Source of the DNA: Lingula anatina
Lineage: Eukaryota > Brachiopoda > Lingulata > Lingulida > Lingulidae
Length of the DNA stretch: 64,000 bases
Assembly: GCF_001039355.2 (NCBI RefSeq)
Contig: NW_019775623.1
Span: 1 to 64,000, forward strand
Reading direction: 5' to 3'
The notes beneath the pieces were generated by a model that worked only from the letters and a program-made list of their open reading frames with translations, ran no database searches and was not told where the DNA came from. Shown here one piece after another: positions 1-12,396 of this stretch. Made by a program: the position numbers and the translations under genes. How positions within the stretch are numbered: the first letter of the stretch is position 1; each line of letters begins with the position of its first letter.

Positions 1-2089
1 CTTACTTGCTCTCAGCTTTGAATGTTCCCTTACCCAGCCCACTTTTTTATTTTATAATATTTATCTTTACTTTTTGGTGGAAATTTGCTGGCAACTGTAA
101 TTCATCAATTCAATATTGCCATTTGCATTGTTCTCTCGTACATGTTAAAGCTGTTCAACAAAAAAAAACATGGCAGGAGAGAGAATCAATGGTTGCTCCT
201 TTCAATTTTCTACTCATGACATACAACAAATTGCATTACTCTTCAACCTCTTTAATTGACCTTTCATCCTCATCTCAAATCTTCAGCAATTCATCAAGAA
301 ACATCTGATAACCCCTAAAAACCTTGATCAATACACATACCTTCAAAACTTTTTAATGAGGTTTAAAGAGATTGAAGGAGCAAAACCTTTCCTTTGGCTC
401 CAAGATCATTAGCAAAAAGTTCAAGAAGACCATCAATCATATGTTGGCAACAGAGTTTTCTAATAATGAGTCCATTCTGGTGTTGTTTTTCTACTGAATA
501 TACTTAATGGACTTTAAGCAGTGTTCATTATAAGTTAAATATTATTGAAGTCATTATTTAGCTTTTTATTTTCTTTAACTTTTTTCTTTTTTTTTTTTTT
601 TTTGCTTTCTTCAATGTAAATTGTCTAGATAATGAGAATGAAAAAAGCTCTTTTTCATCAAATTATTTCAATAGAAAACATACGTGTATTTGCAGCTGCT
701 TGTAATTTTTTTCTGGCTTGTTTCATTTCTGCTTATTTAATTTTTTTTTTCTGAATGCTTGTGAAGATACTCATCTTGTACATTTTTTTCTTTTTCTTTG
801 CATCAGCTTTTATCTTAATCCTCAGAAATGCTCGGCTTTTAACACGTAATTAACTTAGGCACACGGCACAATACAAATTGTTAAAAGGATATTGGCCGAA
901 AAATGCCTGTGTGTCGAGAGAGGAAATGTCAGCCCCAAAGTCCGTCCTCCCGCTGGTTTAATGAACTTTGGGGTGTCGCGGATTAATTGGGACCCCTTGG
1001 CACTGCGAAGGCCTGTGACAGTTGAACCCAAAAAATGTCCAATTAGATATCTGGTCAACCCAATTTTGTCACATTTAACAATGTCACTTGTGTTCCTTGT
1101 GAAAGAAAACTTGTTATGACTAAGCACAGGAGAAGATAGGAGGGGCAAAACATGAAAAAAAAATTATGAAAAATTTGGTCAATCCACACTGGCACATATT
1201 TAGCAAGTGAAAGATAAATAAAGAAGTTGTTTTCATAATCAGATTTAAACAAATCTAGAGGGGGAAAATGTGTTACATTTCTGCTATTGCTAGTTTTACT
1301 GGCATAAGTTCTTCTTTTGGTTTGCAGTGCTTCAAATGAAAACGTTATCTTTGAGGCCATTTTGAAGAGAATTAATTAGCTAAAATATTGACTGACATGC
1401 CAATTACACTCCCCTGACCACACCCACCTTCCACAGGAGGAAAAAATTCATACAAGTATGACTGACAGCAGGTATTCATGGCATTCACTTAAAACACAGA
1501 TAATAACTTTTCCATAAGCACAGTAACTGTAATGAACTTTCACTTAATGTGGACACTTTTAAACCCAATAATTTGTATATTGCAAGGCTTATACCTCGTG
1601 CTGCATGTTTGTGATTGCAATTACCAAATTAACGACTTAAACTAGACTTCATGATGGGAGTGAAGAAACACCACATGAAAGCTGGCCAAATTGTTTGCAG
1701 AGAAGATATGTTCGAAGGGGAGTTATGCAAAGTTTACTGTATTTGCAAGAGGTCTGTGCCAGTCCATATCTGTCAAATCTTTGGAAAGTAAATGGCAAGC
1801 CAGTGGCGGAAATTGGTGGTCAAACCCTCTACAAACTTTTACGGTATCTCTGGTATGACATCGAACTGATGGCAAGAGATTTGTAACGCCTGTGACCTCG
1901 GTGAAAAAATCTAGTGAAAAAAGCCGGTGAAAAAAAAAAAAAAAGCAGTACTCACATGTCAACTATTTCACACTTTGTGGGAATATTTTCATAAGTTCCA
2001 TGTCACAGAGTATGGTGCCTGAACTGCTGTTTTAACTAATTACTGGAAACAGTTCTTGTTAGCTTGTTAGCATATTGATAGCCGAGTAT

Positions 2090-2124
<35 letters not shown>

Positions 2125-2400
2125 GGGGATATCATTCTGGGACATATTTAACTCCAAAACTCTAAACCAAGACATCAGCACTAGCACCAGCAATTCAAAC
2201 TTCCCACATCTCTTTTATCTTTTTAAAAGTTTTCTTTAATGACACCAAACAACATCCAACTTGACTCCACATCTCTCTTATCTAAGTTCTTTTTGGATGG
2301 TTCAATTTCTTTAGATCTTCCCTCCCTGTAACAAGAGACCCATCTGATCAGATTTATCTTCTGTGCCAGTAGAAAGGTGGGAGGATTCCGTCTGACCTAA
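1..2400. other. AT-rich non-coding DNA with one GC-rich island
   Basis: No convincing exon. An island around 890-1040 is much richer in G, C and CpG than its surroundings. It contains an inverted pair, CCCCAAAGT (933-941) and ACTTTGGGG (965-973), that could form a 9-bp stem. Confidence 0.5.
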
Positions 2401-2667
2401 CAGCAGTGTCAGCGCACAGGGCGTGAACATAGACATCACCCGACACTTCCTCAATCATCAAGACAATTACCGAGTGTCTGGAAGTGCATACACGCCACTG
2501 CTAATTCATTAAATTCACCCCATCTTCATCTTTTGATGTCATGGGAGATACTGTTTGGTCATACAAATACAGTCTGAAGATTCCAAATATCTTGTCATAT
2601 TATTTTGTAAGTACAACAATTTTCTTTTTTATCTTCATTCTGTTGACATGACAGATACCCTTTTTTG

Positions 2668-2708
2668 TATTATTATTATTATTATTATTATTTTTTTTTT
2701 TATTATTA

Positions 2709-2744
<36 letters not shown>
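2668..2744. repeat. ATT trinucleotide microsatellite
   Basis: Long run of TAT/ATT units interrupted by a T tract. It creates artefactual poly-isoleucine frames on both strands. Confidence 0.95.
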
Positions 2745-2745
<1 letters not shown>

Positions 2746-5689
2746 CTTTGACAGAATAAAAGCCATATTTAAGATCCCTAATGCCTTGCTATATTCTACC
2801 AAGAATAAACCTTTTTTTATTTTGCTCAATTATGTGAAAGCTGAACTGATATTTGTTTGATTTTCTTTACACAAATATTTATACATCTTTAATTGGATAT
2901 TTTCATATCAGCTCTTATGGTAATTTTTAACAGATTTTTTTTCTTCAATTAATTTATTTGCAACAAGATGGCGTCAAATACACAAATAACTAAAATTTCA
3001 ATATGTTTAATAAAATTGCCATCATTCTCACCTTGCTATCTTTTAAAAGAATCTCCTCCCAGCAGGATCAAATTCCTCAATCTTATTGTCACTTAATAAA
3101 CTTGGCAGACGATCTTCTCAACTCTTCTAAACCACTTTTCAGAGCCCTATCTGCAACAAATCAATTAGTTAATTAATTAATCAGTCAATATAATCAATTA
3201 ACTAATAAACCAACTTGCTAACTTAACAAATAAATAAATAAACAGAAGTGAAATCAAACTTAAAGGACATTGACTTCACAAAATTTTGATTTCTGCCCAC
3301 AAACACATCAAACAAATTTCTTTCTCTATCATTCCAATAATCACACAAAATATGTTTAATTGGATTAATGTTTTACTGTTGACACAATCCAATGTTATGA
3401 AACCGGTCCAAGACACTCAATATAATTCTGGCCCTTAAACAGCCAGGTACTAGAAGCAGTGTCTCAAATACAGGGATCGCAGAGAGCTGCATTTTGTGAA
3501 AATAAAGTAAAAATGCCTGCCCTTACAAATTTCCTTAGTGCAATAAACACTTATAACTTGCCTCTTGGCAGAAAATTATAAGTTCTACAAAAAACATGTG
3601 TCTGTGCAGGTGCAACATCTATTACGTAAACCATCGCTCCGGTTTCCTCACTACACCGCAACGCAATGCAACTCAGCATGCAGAGAGTGAATCATTCACT
3701 TTAACTCGAGTCATGTGTACCTGCCAAATTTTCGCACCCCCTCTCCCCTACACCCCCCCCCCGGCCCCCCCTTTCTCTCACCTCACTCATGCTCGTTAGT
3801 TTCCCAACCTACAAAATCTCTTCAGACAAATGCCTTCACATGCCCCAACCAATGAAAACCTGTAAGACAAAATGGCTTCAAAAGTTTCATACTGAATACC
3901 AGATGAAACAATTCTGAAGACTTATCAATCATGTTGACATAAAGTAGTGAAGAATATCAAACAGCTATTAAACAATTTTCATCTATTATCACTCATCCAT
4001 TTCTCAGATCACTACAATCAGTTATTAAACCACTGAAAGTAAAATCTTGTAACTTCTTTTGTTTTTTTCAATTGTTTCAGATTATTATATTAAGTTATTT
4101 TCACCATTGGAAGAAGTATGATCTATTTCCAAGCTACCTCCAATAAACTTCTTCGGAGTATCCAGTCACCTTACTTAATTCAACACCTGGGCTGTGCCAC
4201 AAAACTTCTAATCCAAGCCATGGATAACATTACACAGCATGCTGTAATGTGACACCCAAAACACCTGGATGCTTATCTGTCCTATCTAATTTAAATTCAA
4301 AACAAAGCAGCAAAGCTGTCAAATGTACAGGCATAAAGCAGAAAATAATGATCGCACTGTACAAAATAATATGACATAATGCTTAACAGTATCACTATCA
4401 CCTCATTCTTTGTAAATGTTCAACTTGCATTAAATGACAGTTTAATTCCAAACACACTTCTCATTTCTTTCCTTCATCCAATAACTAGCTCTTCCACTTG
4501 CACACAAACTCTTGAACTCAAATCACCACGATGCACTTGTATCTTTTTTTATTGCCACCACGCTGAGATGTCAACTAACTCAAGTATTCTCCAGAAATGC
4601 TGCTTCTGTCTTGCTGCATACAGACGTCCCTTTTATGTTTAGCAGTCCATTCTCTTTGCAGTTGAGAGGCCATTTTACACAATAACAAACTCCGAAAATT
4701 GGGCTAAAATTTCACTTTACTTTGTTATACATGTATATATACTTCTTTATATATTAAGCAGCAATATATGCTAAACCTGCTTTATAAAAAAAGACACAGC
4801 TATTACATTTAACCCATATGCTCTGTATTCATTATTAAAGGTGTATTATGGATTTAACAGAGAGAGAGAGAGATGGGAAGGTTTTCTTGTCTTCTTCATT
4901 TTTTTTTTTTTTTCTGAAAGTTGACATTTTTATTAAGACTGGTGGTATCATATCCAGTAGACAGTATCGACTTCTACTGACTGGGACAGACTGTGGAGCA
5001 ATTGTACTCCCAGTGTCACCATACTCTTTATTAAAGATGCCAGTCCTGATAAATGAAAATTTGGATTATTGATGAAAATCAAGGGAGGTTTCTGATTCTG
5101 TCTTCCAAAATTATTTGATAAAAATAGAACATTTATCTAAGCCAAATACAAATTCCTATATCTATCAACCCAGAAGGCAAACATTGTTATTTTGTAATAA
5201 TGTTTATTTTTTCATTTATTTATATTCATTTATTCATTGATTCATTCAGTTATTTATCTATTAATTATTTGTTCATTTTTTGCAGGGGGCATCTCAGCAC
5301 AATATAACTACATGTAAAAATACTGTATCAGCAAAATATTACACACAGTGCATGCTATGTATCCAGTTTTCATTTCAATTTCCCCACACAATGGTTACAC
5401 TGTGATCCCTGCGGTAGAAGACCCTAGGTCTACCGCCTGCATCTGATATATGACAAAATGCTCTTAATAAAACCCCACCATCCATCAACTTATGGGAACA
5501 AAATAAAGAAAAGAAAAAACTGAGAGACAATAGCCAGAAATAGAGATGCCTCACCAACAGGGTTATGATACTGAAATAAAGAGATAAGAATATGTCCGAT
5601 TTAATTCTGGGCATATATCGTTATCCTCTTCATACATATAAGACTTCAAATATGGATTTTCATCTTCCTATCCATATTATAACCCACTT

Positions 5690-5840
5690 ATGTCCAGTAG
5701 ATGCCCCAAACCTGTATAATGTAATTCCCCCACACCATGAACCAGCACTGTCCAACAAGTGCCCTGGGTGTGTATTACATTCTTCATCCATGTCAAGGCC
5801 CACAACCCTCTAGCAGGTGCCCTGGACATGTATATATAAG
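5690..5840. repeat. Degenerate minisatellite, unit about 60 bp, three units
   Basis: Three successive stretches carry variants of TCCAGTAGATGCCCC (5695), TCCAACAAGTGCCCTGG (5752) and CTAGCAGGTGCCCTGG (5812), each followed by a TGTATA or TGTATTA segment. They make overlapping open frames on both strands that are better explained by the repeat. Confidence 0.5.
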
Positions 5841-7674
5841 TGTGTGGAGGGAGGAAAGTATTGCTGTCACCCCCAATGGTCTTCCCAAGGTCTTGGCTTA
5901 CATCGAGGACAATATCGCATGGTTTCCAAGCCATGTCTCTGTTCTCCAGCCTCCCTACCTCTGGCTGCGCGGGGACGATAGGACAGCAAAATAATGAAGA
6001 TCATAGTGAGATAAAAAAAAAACAAAATTAAGGATGTCTTGGTCATCATTCACAGTCACATTACAGATTCAATGCAGGGTGTGTGGCTATTGGTTCTTGT
6101 AGGAAGATATAGAGATACCTGTATACAGGCAGGCACACCTGTGGATTTAGTCTTTTAAATAATCTTTTATTTGCCCATTGATTAACTTTCTCTTTGCTTG
6201 CTTGTGTAGGCTCCATATCCACATTTTATTTATTTAATTAATTTATTTATTTATTATTTTTTTGTTTGTTTGTTTGTATATTTACAAGAAAAAGTAAGTC
6301 AAACAGTATAAATATTCAAATATTTAAAAAGTGATGGAGGTTTGTATCTGTATTGTTTATGTGGCCAGGGTAAAAACGCGAAGAAAAGATCTAATACTTT
6401 CCCCCACGTGCACACACTATCACCGTATAGACATACACACACGCGGAAACTTCTAATTAGCTCATATCAGTACAAATTTCCAATGGTTATTGCAGCACAA
6501 AAATGCACATGCACATGCACATGCATACACACACAAGCCAATATATAAACCCAAATGGCCAGTAGTTTTTCCTCTGCCCCCTTTATTTTCTGTTATTGAC
6601 GGAAGTTACAATGAGATTGAAGGGAGATAGCAAAACAAACATACTTTTACCATAACACAAGTAAATATCACAGCAACACGTGTTAACAACTGAAATGCCA
6701 GAGGGTGAACTGACATGCATTATCAAGGCTAACATATATTTCTAATGCTGTTGGTTAGAATGTTAGAAATGTTAGAAGAAGCAAATTTCAAGTCTCATGG
6801 GTAAAAAATATATCAGTCTCTATAGAAATGAGTAACTTTTTTATTATCACCACTGTAATATTAAGAATCACTCAAAAAGCTATTTCACTATTTTCTTTAT
6901 TATGTGGATTTTTTTTCAAGTTAATTTCTATTAACTTAAAGCTAAGTTTCAATCTTAAACTAAGAATGGACTTTCCTACAAATTGAATTTCATTTCATTA
7001 TGTGTATTTTGGTATGCTTCTTTTATATTTTTAAAATGTCAAACTCTGGATAAAACTTTACCACAAACAATATCTGATAAATCAGATACATTTTAGATAA
7101 ACAAAATACAAATGATTCCAATGATCAAGATCTGAGTTTCATTAATTAATGACTTACAGATCATATCTGCCTTTGAATTCTTTCAAATTTGATTAACCAT
7201 TACTTTCAGCATTTACTGAATTTCAACATGCACCAAAAGCCGTTTTCTTCTAAAATAACAACAGCCTTCTCATGTGTTATTTGTTTATGTGGATTCTGTA
7301 TATCTCTACTCACTGCCATTAAAACAACAAAATAATCCTCCAGAAATTTCTCAAAATTTGCAAACACCTAACCTTAATAATATTCTACTTTTGCAAAATT
7401 TATTAATTAGAAGCAACCAATTACTTCTCAGCTCAAAGCAAACTTACTTTTTAAAACTATTGAATAATCATTTAACAAACAAAATGTTTTGGGAAGTTAA
7501 AAATTCATGCTGTATAGCTTTATTGAATAGTTATTGTAAACTTTCCAAAGGGCACTTTAATCTTACATATTTTCTATTTAACGATGAGGTGATCTTTTAA
7601 ATCATCCGTCAATATCAATGTGAGTTAAATTCTGGCAATTTAAGTTGTTTTTTTTTCTTTTTTGGTCTTAGCAA

Positions 7675-7726
7675 AATACAGAACAAGGTGAGGCAGACAT
7701 TCTTAGATAAATACAGAACAAGGTGA
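7675..7726. repeat. Short tandem duplication
   Basis: AATACAGAACAAGGTGAGGC occurs at about 7675 and again at about 7711, spaced 36 bases apart and nearly unchanged. Confidence 0.7.
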
Positions 7727-8096
7727 GGCAGACTAAAGAAAATGCCAAAAAGATATCCAGGTTTCGTAAATACAATTCAATGCTGAAATCTGTGACAGTT
7801 TGCCCTATCAATGTGAATCAAATCTTACAATCCACTTCAAACGCATCCCTCATCCAACCCACTTGTTCTAGCCAAGGCTGCTAATCATGGCTGCCAGCTA
7901 AAACCAAGCTGCGCCTCTCCCATTGGACGATTTTTTGGCAGGACTTCTTTGAAGTATACATTGCATTCCTGCATCGATTAGTTTTGGTTTGTAAGACTAG
8001 GATAATTTCTCTCTCTCCCCTGGTTCCAATCTTTATAACCCTCTTTTATTTATTATTGAGAATGACAGAGGTGAGGCCTTTGCCAAAGAGGTGATT

Positions 8097-8097
<1 letters not shown>

Positions 8098-8146
<49 letters not shown>
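8098..8146. repeat. GA dinucleotide microsatellite
   Basis: About 24 uninterrupted GA units. A shorter, interrupted GA tract lies at 2090-2124. Confidence 0.95.
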
Positions 8147-8147
<1 letters not shown>

Positions 8148-8664
8148 TTTTGGTAAACAGCAAGTTAAAACACGAAAGAACATAAAACTCCAATGAACTT
8201 TGCAAAGTTCTAGATTTCTTTTTTTTTTTTTTTTTTACCCTTATATAGCAACTGACACCACAAGTCCCCCCAGTCTAACCCGGCACACAAAAGCTACTTT
8301 CATCCCACAACAAATTTCTCTACAAATATTCCTCTGACACAATAACACCAAACAAAACCCAAGCCAAATTAATTTTAAATAAGTTTGTTGAAAAAAGATA
8401 TCTCAAAGACAGAAGCACTTCAAGTGGAAAATGTTCATTTCACGCTTCCAGTGCCAACAAACACAGGTTAAAACATCCACCTCAATCCTTCACACACGTT
8501 CACAGCCATCAAAAACTCCCAATCAAAAAACCATGGACAAAACTGATTTTCTACTGATAATTCATATTCGGGCCAAAATCTGTTATAAATTAGGCCCAGT
8601 ACATGGATATCAAACAAGCTGAGGGTGTGTTGATCTGACAGAGTTCATGTCCCTCAGGATCTCC

Positions 8665-8730
8665 TCACAATGACACAAGTCGGGTTACAAACACGGGTTT
8701 CTCTTGATCGTCATTGTCTGGCACACTGGG
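8665..8730 (-). CDS. Candidate terminal coding exon
   Basis: Acceptor CTGTCACTGTATGCAG opens a phase-0 frame beginning PSVPDNDDQEKPVFVTRL and ending in TGA after 21 residues. It could be the C-terminus of the same minus-strand gene as the candidates at 10.4, 14.3 and 15.7 kb. A weak internal donor (TTT|GTAACC) makes an internal-exon reading possible. Confidence 0.2.
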   Translation of the reverse strand, partial: PSVPDNDDQEKPVFVTRLVSL

Positions 8731-9741
8731 CTGCATACAGTGACAGACAAGGATGATGGTCTTTGTCACCTTGAAATAATTTGATCAGAAATAAGGGTAG
8801 ATGTGTGAGGAGGGCTTGGGAGGGGGGGGGGAGGGAGATAAGGGTTTGTAAGTACTTCCCTTGTTGCTTGTAAAGTTCTACTCCTCCTTAACCATGCTCT
8901 CCCCTAAAACCCCCCTCTCTCCTCCATAACACATCAAAACACCTGTTCCTGGGTATTAAGAGGAGTTAACCAGTATTGCACTACCTTGTTCAGTAATTCA
9001 GTCAATTTCTTGAAGATTTAGACACCTGTCCTTGTCCAAAAGTAAAGTCTACATAATCAATAGATTGGAAATACTCAGAACCAATGATACTTATAAAGCA
9101 TGTCTCCTTTTTTCAGCTGTGCACTTCTCCACACAAAACTGAAACAATTGCATTGTAAAAAAGGGCATAACATTTTTTTACTTTGTCCTCATATCACTTA
9201 AAACTTATGCCTTAACATTAACATTTAATTAAACATTCCCCTGTTAAGTATAAACTTTATCTAACTATAATGACTTGTGGAAGGGCACCAAAAATGTGAC
9301 CCGACAATCTCTCTACCCTGTATCATCATCAATCTTTTCTAGTCAATTCCCCAAAATCAAATTAATTTCAGATCAGCAGGTTCCTGTTTCCAGAATGACC
9401 ATACATAATAATATCTCTTGGCCTCATCTGTCCTTTCCCTCTGACAATAAAACCTGAAATGTCAGGAGCATGGGAAAAATAAACACATTCCAGCACTAGG
9501 TTTGTTGATAACTAGAAGAAATACAATGTGAGTACAATGGTAGTGTTTCCTGTCAACAGGTCAATTACACTGATATAACAAAGTGCATAGGAAATATTGA
9601 ATGCTTTCTATTTGCCCAATTTCTTTTTTCCCTTTCTTCACAATATAATCGCACGTGTGCACACAGCCATGCATGCATGCACATACACAGTTACATATAT
9701 TCAACTTCTCATCTTTGCCTTCTACATTGTTTCACCTTTAA

Positions 9742-9954
9742 GGGCGTATTCCCATAGATTTTAGATCGATCTATCCCCGTGGGGAGTTTCACTAGATTAC
9801 TGTCAGATAATCCGGCTTAAATGTCCGTCCCGCCTACTACAAGCTGTAAGGGGGGAATTAACGTTTGTGGCCGCTCGGCTGATAGCTATTTAGCGTGAAC
9901 CCCCAGGGAGTTAGGTCGATCTAGTTTGGATCGATCTAATCTCTGGGAATGGGG
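9742..9954 (+). mobile_element. Foldback MITE family A, copy 1
   Basis: A 213-bp element flanked by TAA (9739-9741 and 9955-9957). Its ends are imperfect inverted repeats: it starts GGGCGTATTCCCATAG and ends CTCTGGGAATGGGG, followed inward on both sides by copies of AGATCGATCTA. No coding capacity. The 3-bp TAA target repeat is like that of PIF/Harbinger MITEs. Confidence 0.75.
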
Positions 9955-10430
9955 TAAAATACAAAGACACTGCTTGCTCTCTCTTCTTCTCTTTCTTTCT
10001 CAACTTCTCTCTCTCTCTCTTTCTCCCTCTCCCCCTCTCTCCCTCTCTCTCGTACAAAATATAATATACAAAAGAGGAATCTTCTCTGCCACCTTAAGTA
10101 TATCTTATTAACTGATTCAGCAATGTCAGGAGAAGATGCTCACCTCCTTCCTCACACTGATACTTCCTCTGTTAATCCTAAGATCTAATAAACTGTTTAT
10201 TAGATCTTAGGTTAATCTGAGCACTCATTCAAGTTTCAAGTAGCCATTAAAGAACTTCAGAACAACCCATGGGTCTACATCACATTTTACCTAACAACTA
10301 CTCATTACTGGAATTATTCACTCAATGATCACAGGTGTAAATTTAGCAAATGACTGTGAAGGCAATCAATGGTTAAAGATAGGCCCTTTTCTTTAGTTAC
10401 TGAAGATGTTGTCATAAGTGAGTTACTTAC

Positions 10431-10484
10431 ACAAGTGCTGTATTCTGTCAGTCTTGGGAGTAATCTGGGCAGTATGTGGAAAAA
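10431..10484 (-). CDS. Candidate internal exon, 54 nt
   Basis: Strong acceptor TTTCTCCTTCTTTTCCAG and donor TGT|GTAAGT bracket 54 bases. In phase 0 it reads FFHILPRLLPRLTEYSTC; a second frame is also open, so the phase is not certain. No family was recognised. Confidence 0.2.
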
Positions 10485-11546
10485 CTGGAAAAGAAGGAGA
10501 AAGTATTCAGTCAATCAATAAGTTCATTGCTTTCACAGCAATAACAGCTGTGGTGTGTACTGATCATGAAGTTACATGACCAAATCTTATTTTTTTATAA
10601 GCTGGAATTAACAGGCATGAAAAATGCCTAACTTGAATCTTTGCATAAACCGAACTTTTTTTCTTGGGGGAGGGGGGGTCCCCAGAGATATCTGGCGCAT
10701 ACTGTCAAAGTCCTACCTGTTTCTTTTTATTAGTTCTATGAAACATACATTTGTCATTTTTCAACATTTTGTAAAGGGGATTCATCTAAAGCATTTCCAA
10801 GAATTTCACACCGTTTTGTGACAGATGTAGGATTCCTCTGTTATCAACCTCAGGCTTATTTATTTCTCTCCATGTATCAGTTATAAATTACACACATCAA
10901 AATCCTCACTCCTTCACATACCCCCAGTGACATAATATGTAAAAGCAGCAGCTTGTTGCAACAGAATTATTAGCTATTAATCAGCACTGTTTTCTGTCGC
11001 AATACGATAAGGAAAAACATCTCTCCGTGCAACAGAGGTATCTCAAGGACACAGTGGTTGTATCTGTCAGTTACGGTATTGGATGTTGGGGAAGTTCTAT
11101 ATCAGTGTATTATAGCAAAGTTGATAGAAACCAGTGACCAGCAAGTACCTTCATCTGTAACCAAATGGACCAACTACCTATTATTTGAACTTTCTGAAAA
11201 AACACCTACTAGAAAGTATCTACTACATGATTTTTTCTTTTTTTTTTTTTCAAAAAAAAAATAATAATAATAAAAATGGTAGATTCAGTTCCTGTTCTTT
11301 ACAAACTGGAGAGACAAGGCTATGTTGAGACCCACAAAAGTAATGCAATGCAATATAATACATAATATATAATATAAACGGTTGAAGAGTAATGACACCT
11401 GCAACACAGTCTCCTATGAAAAAATTAGCTATTTTCAATCTGATGAAGGGACAACACCCACTTTATGCATTCCCACTCTCAAAACTTCTCTGAGTTCATG
11501 AGGCCCACATGTCACATGTAGTAGCCATTCCAGACTGGCACATGTC

Positions 11547-11700
11547 ACTCTTTGTCAGGGGGCGGAGACTGGGGTCAGTGGGCGGAGCCAGGAGACAGAC
11601 TGGGGTCAGTGGGCAGAATCAGGAACCAGAAACTGGGGTCAAGGGGTGGAGACTAGGGTCAGGGAATGGAGACCGGGGTCAGGGAGGGATGGGATCTAGA
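11547..11700. repeat. GC-rich degenerate minisatellite
   Basis: Irregular repeats of a unit like GGCGGAGACTGGGGTCAGTG, with at least five recognisable units. Strongly G-rich on the plus strand, in sharp contrast to the surrounding AT-rich DNA. Confidence 0.65.
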
Positions 11701-11890
11701 TCAAGGGGTTACACAGAAACAATGATAAGGCACAATTCACAGAGTTAGCTGGACCTCCTCAGACCCTGCAGGGGATGCCAAAATGTGGGGTGGGAGAACA
11801 AGCCGCAGGAACCTAGGGGACTGGAGAGGGAGACCTGTGAGATGGGAGAACCTTATATTTGTATGATTTAGATCTTCTCTTTTAGTATAT

Positions 11891-11893
<3 letters not shown>

Positions 11894-11935
<42 letters not shown>
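11894..11935. repeat. TC dinucleotide microsatellite
   Basis: About 21 uninterrupted TC units. Confidence 0.95.
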
Positions 11936-11938
<3 letters not shown>

Positions 11939-12368
11939 GTGTGTATGTGCGTATATGCATGAGTACCTGCACGCACACGTACTCTAACACAAACCAGCCG
12001 GGCAACACATCTGTCCCTCTGTCACACTACTTCTCTATTCTCTATGTGCCTGTTTTACAATTCACTTGGATCCTGATGTCAAATGGCTCTTCAACACCAG
12101 CCACAAGAACAGTTTCTCAATTATCAACATACAAAAATAGAAAACAGATTCTGTATCATAACTTCCTATTGGTCTCACAGAGAGAAAACCAAGGGTTCAA
12201 GCACACAGAATTATTCTCTTTGGGATTCGGAGATTAATCTAAGACGTTTGCACCGAATCACCCCTTCTCATATCATTTCTTATGGCAGGCACACTTCAAT
12301 GTAGAAAGATAGGGAAATTGCTGCAATTTCTGTACTAAAACACTAAATCATCAGGAAACGGTGATACC

Positions 12369-12396
12369 TGACCTATGACCTACGGTCACATGACCC
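12369..12396. promoter_or_regulatory. Nuclear-receptor-like half-site cluster (DR1 plus inverted repeat)
   Basis: On the plus strand TGACCT-A-TGACCT (12369-12381) is a perfect direct repeat spaced by one base; the minus strand reads AGGTCA-T-AGGTCA, the DR1 type bound by RXR, HNF4 or COUP-like receptors. Two more half-sites, GGTCA and TGACC, follow as an inverted pair at 12384-12395. Binding is inferred from motif knowledge. Confidence 0.35.

Larger units (their letters stand above)
2745..8097. other. AT-rich non-coding DNA
   Basis: Holds C-rich tracts near 3740-3770, the 60-bp minisatellite at 5690, and a short CACATG array near 6500. Short open frames after acceptor-like sites occur on the minus strand (for example near 3090-3140 and 5378-5450) but lack partners. 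Confidence 0.5.

Noticed and set aside
2420-2500. GC-richer minus-strand frame reading HSVIVLMIEEVSGDVYVH
   Set aside because: The acceptor is weak and no partner exon was found; it is treated as a chance open frame.
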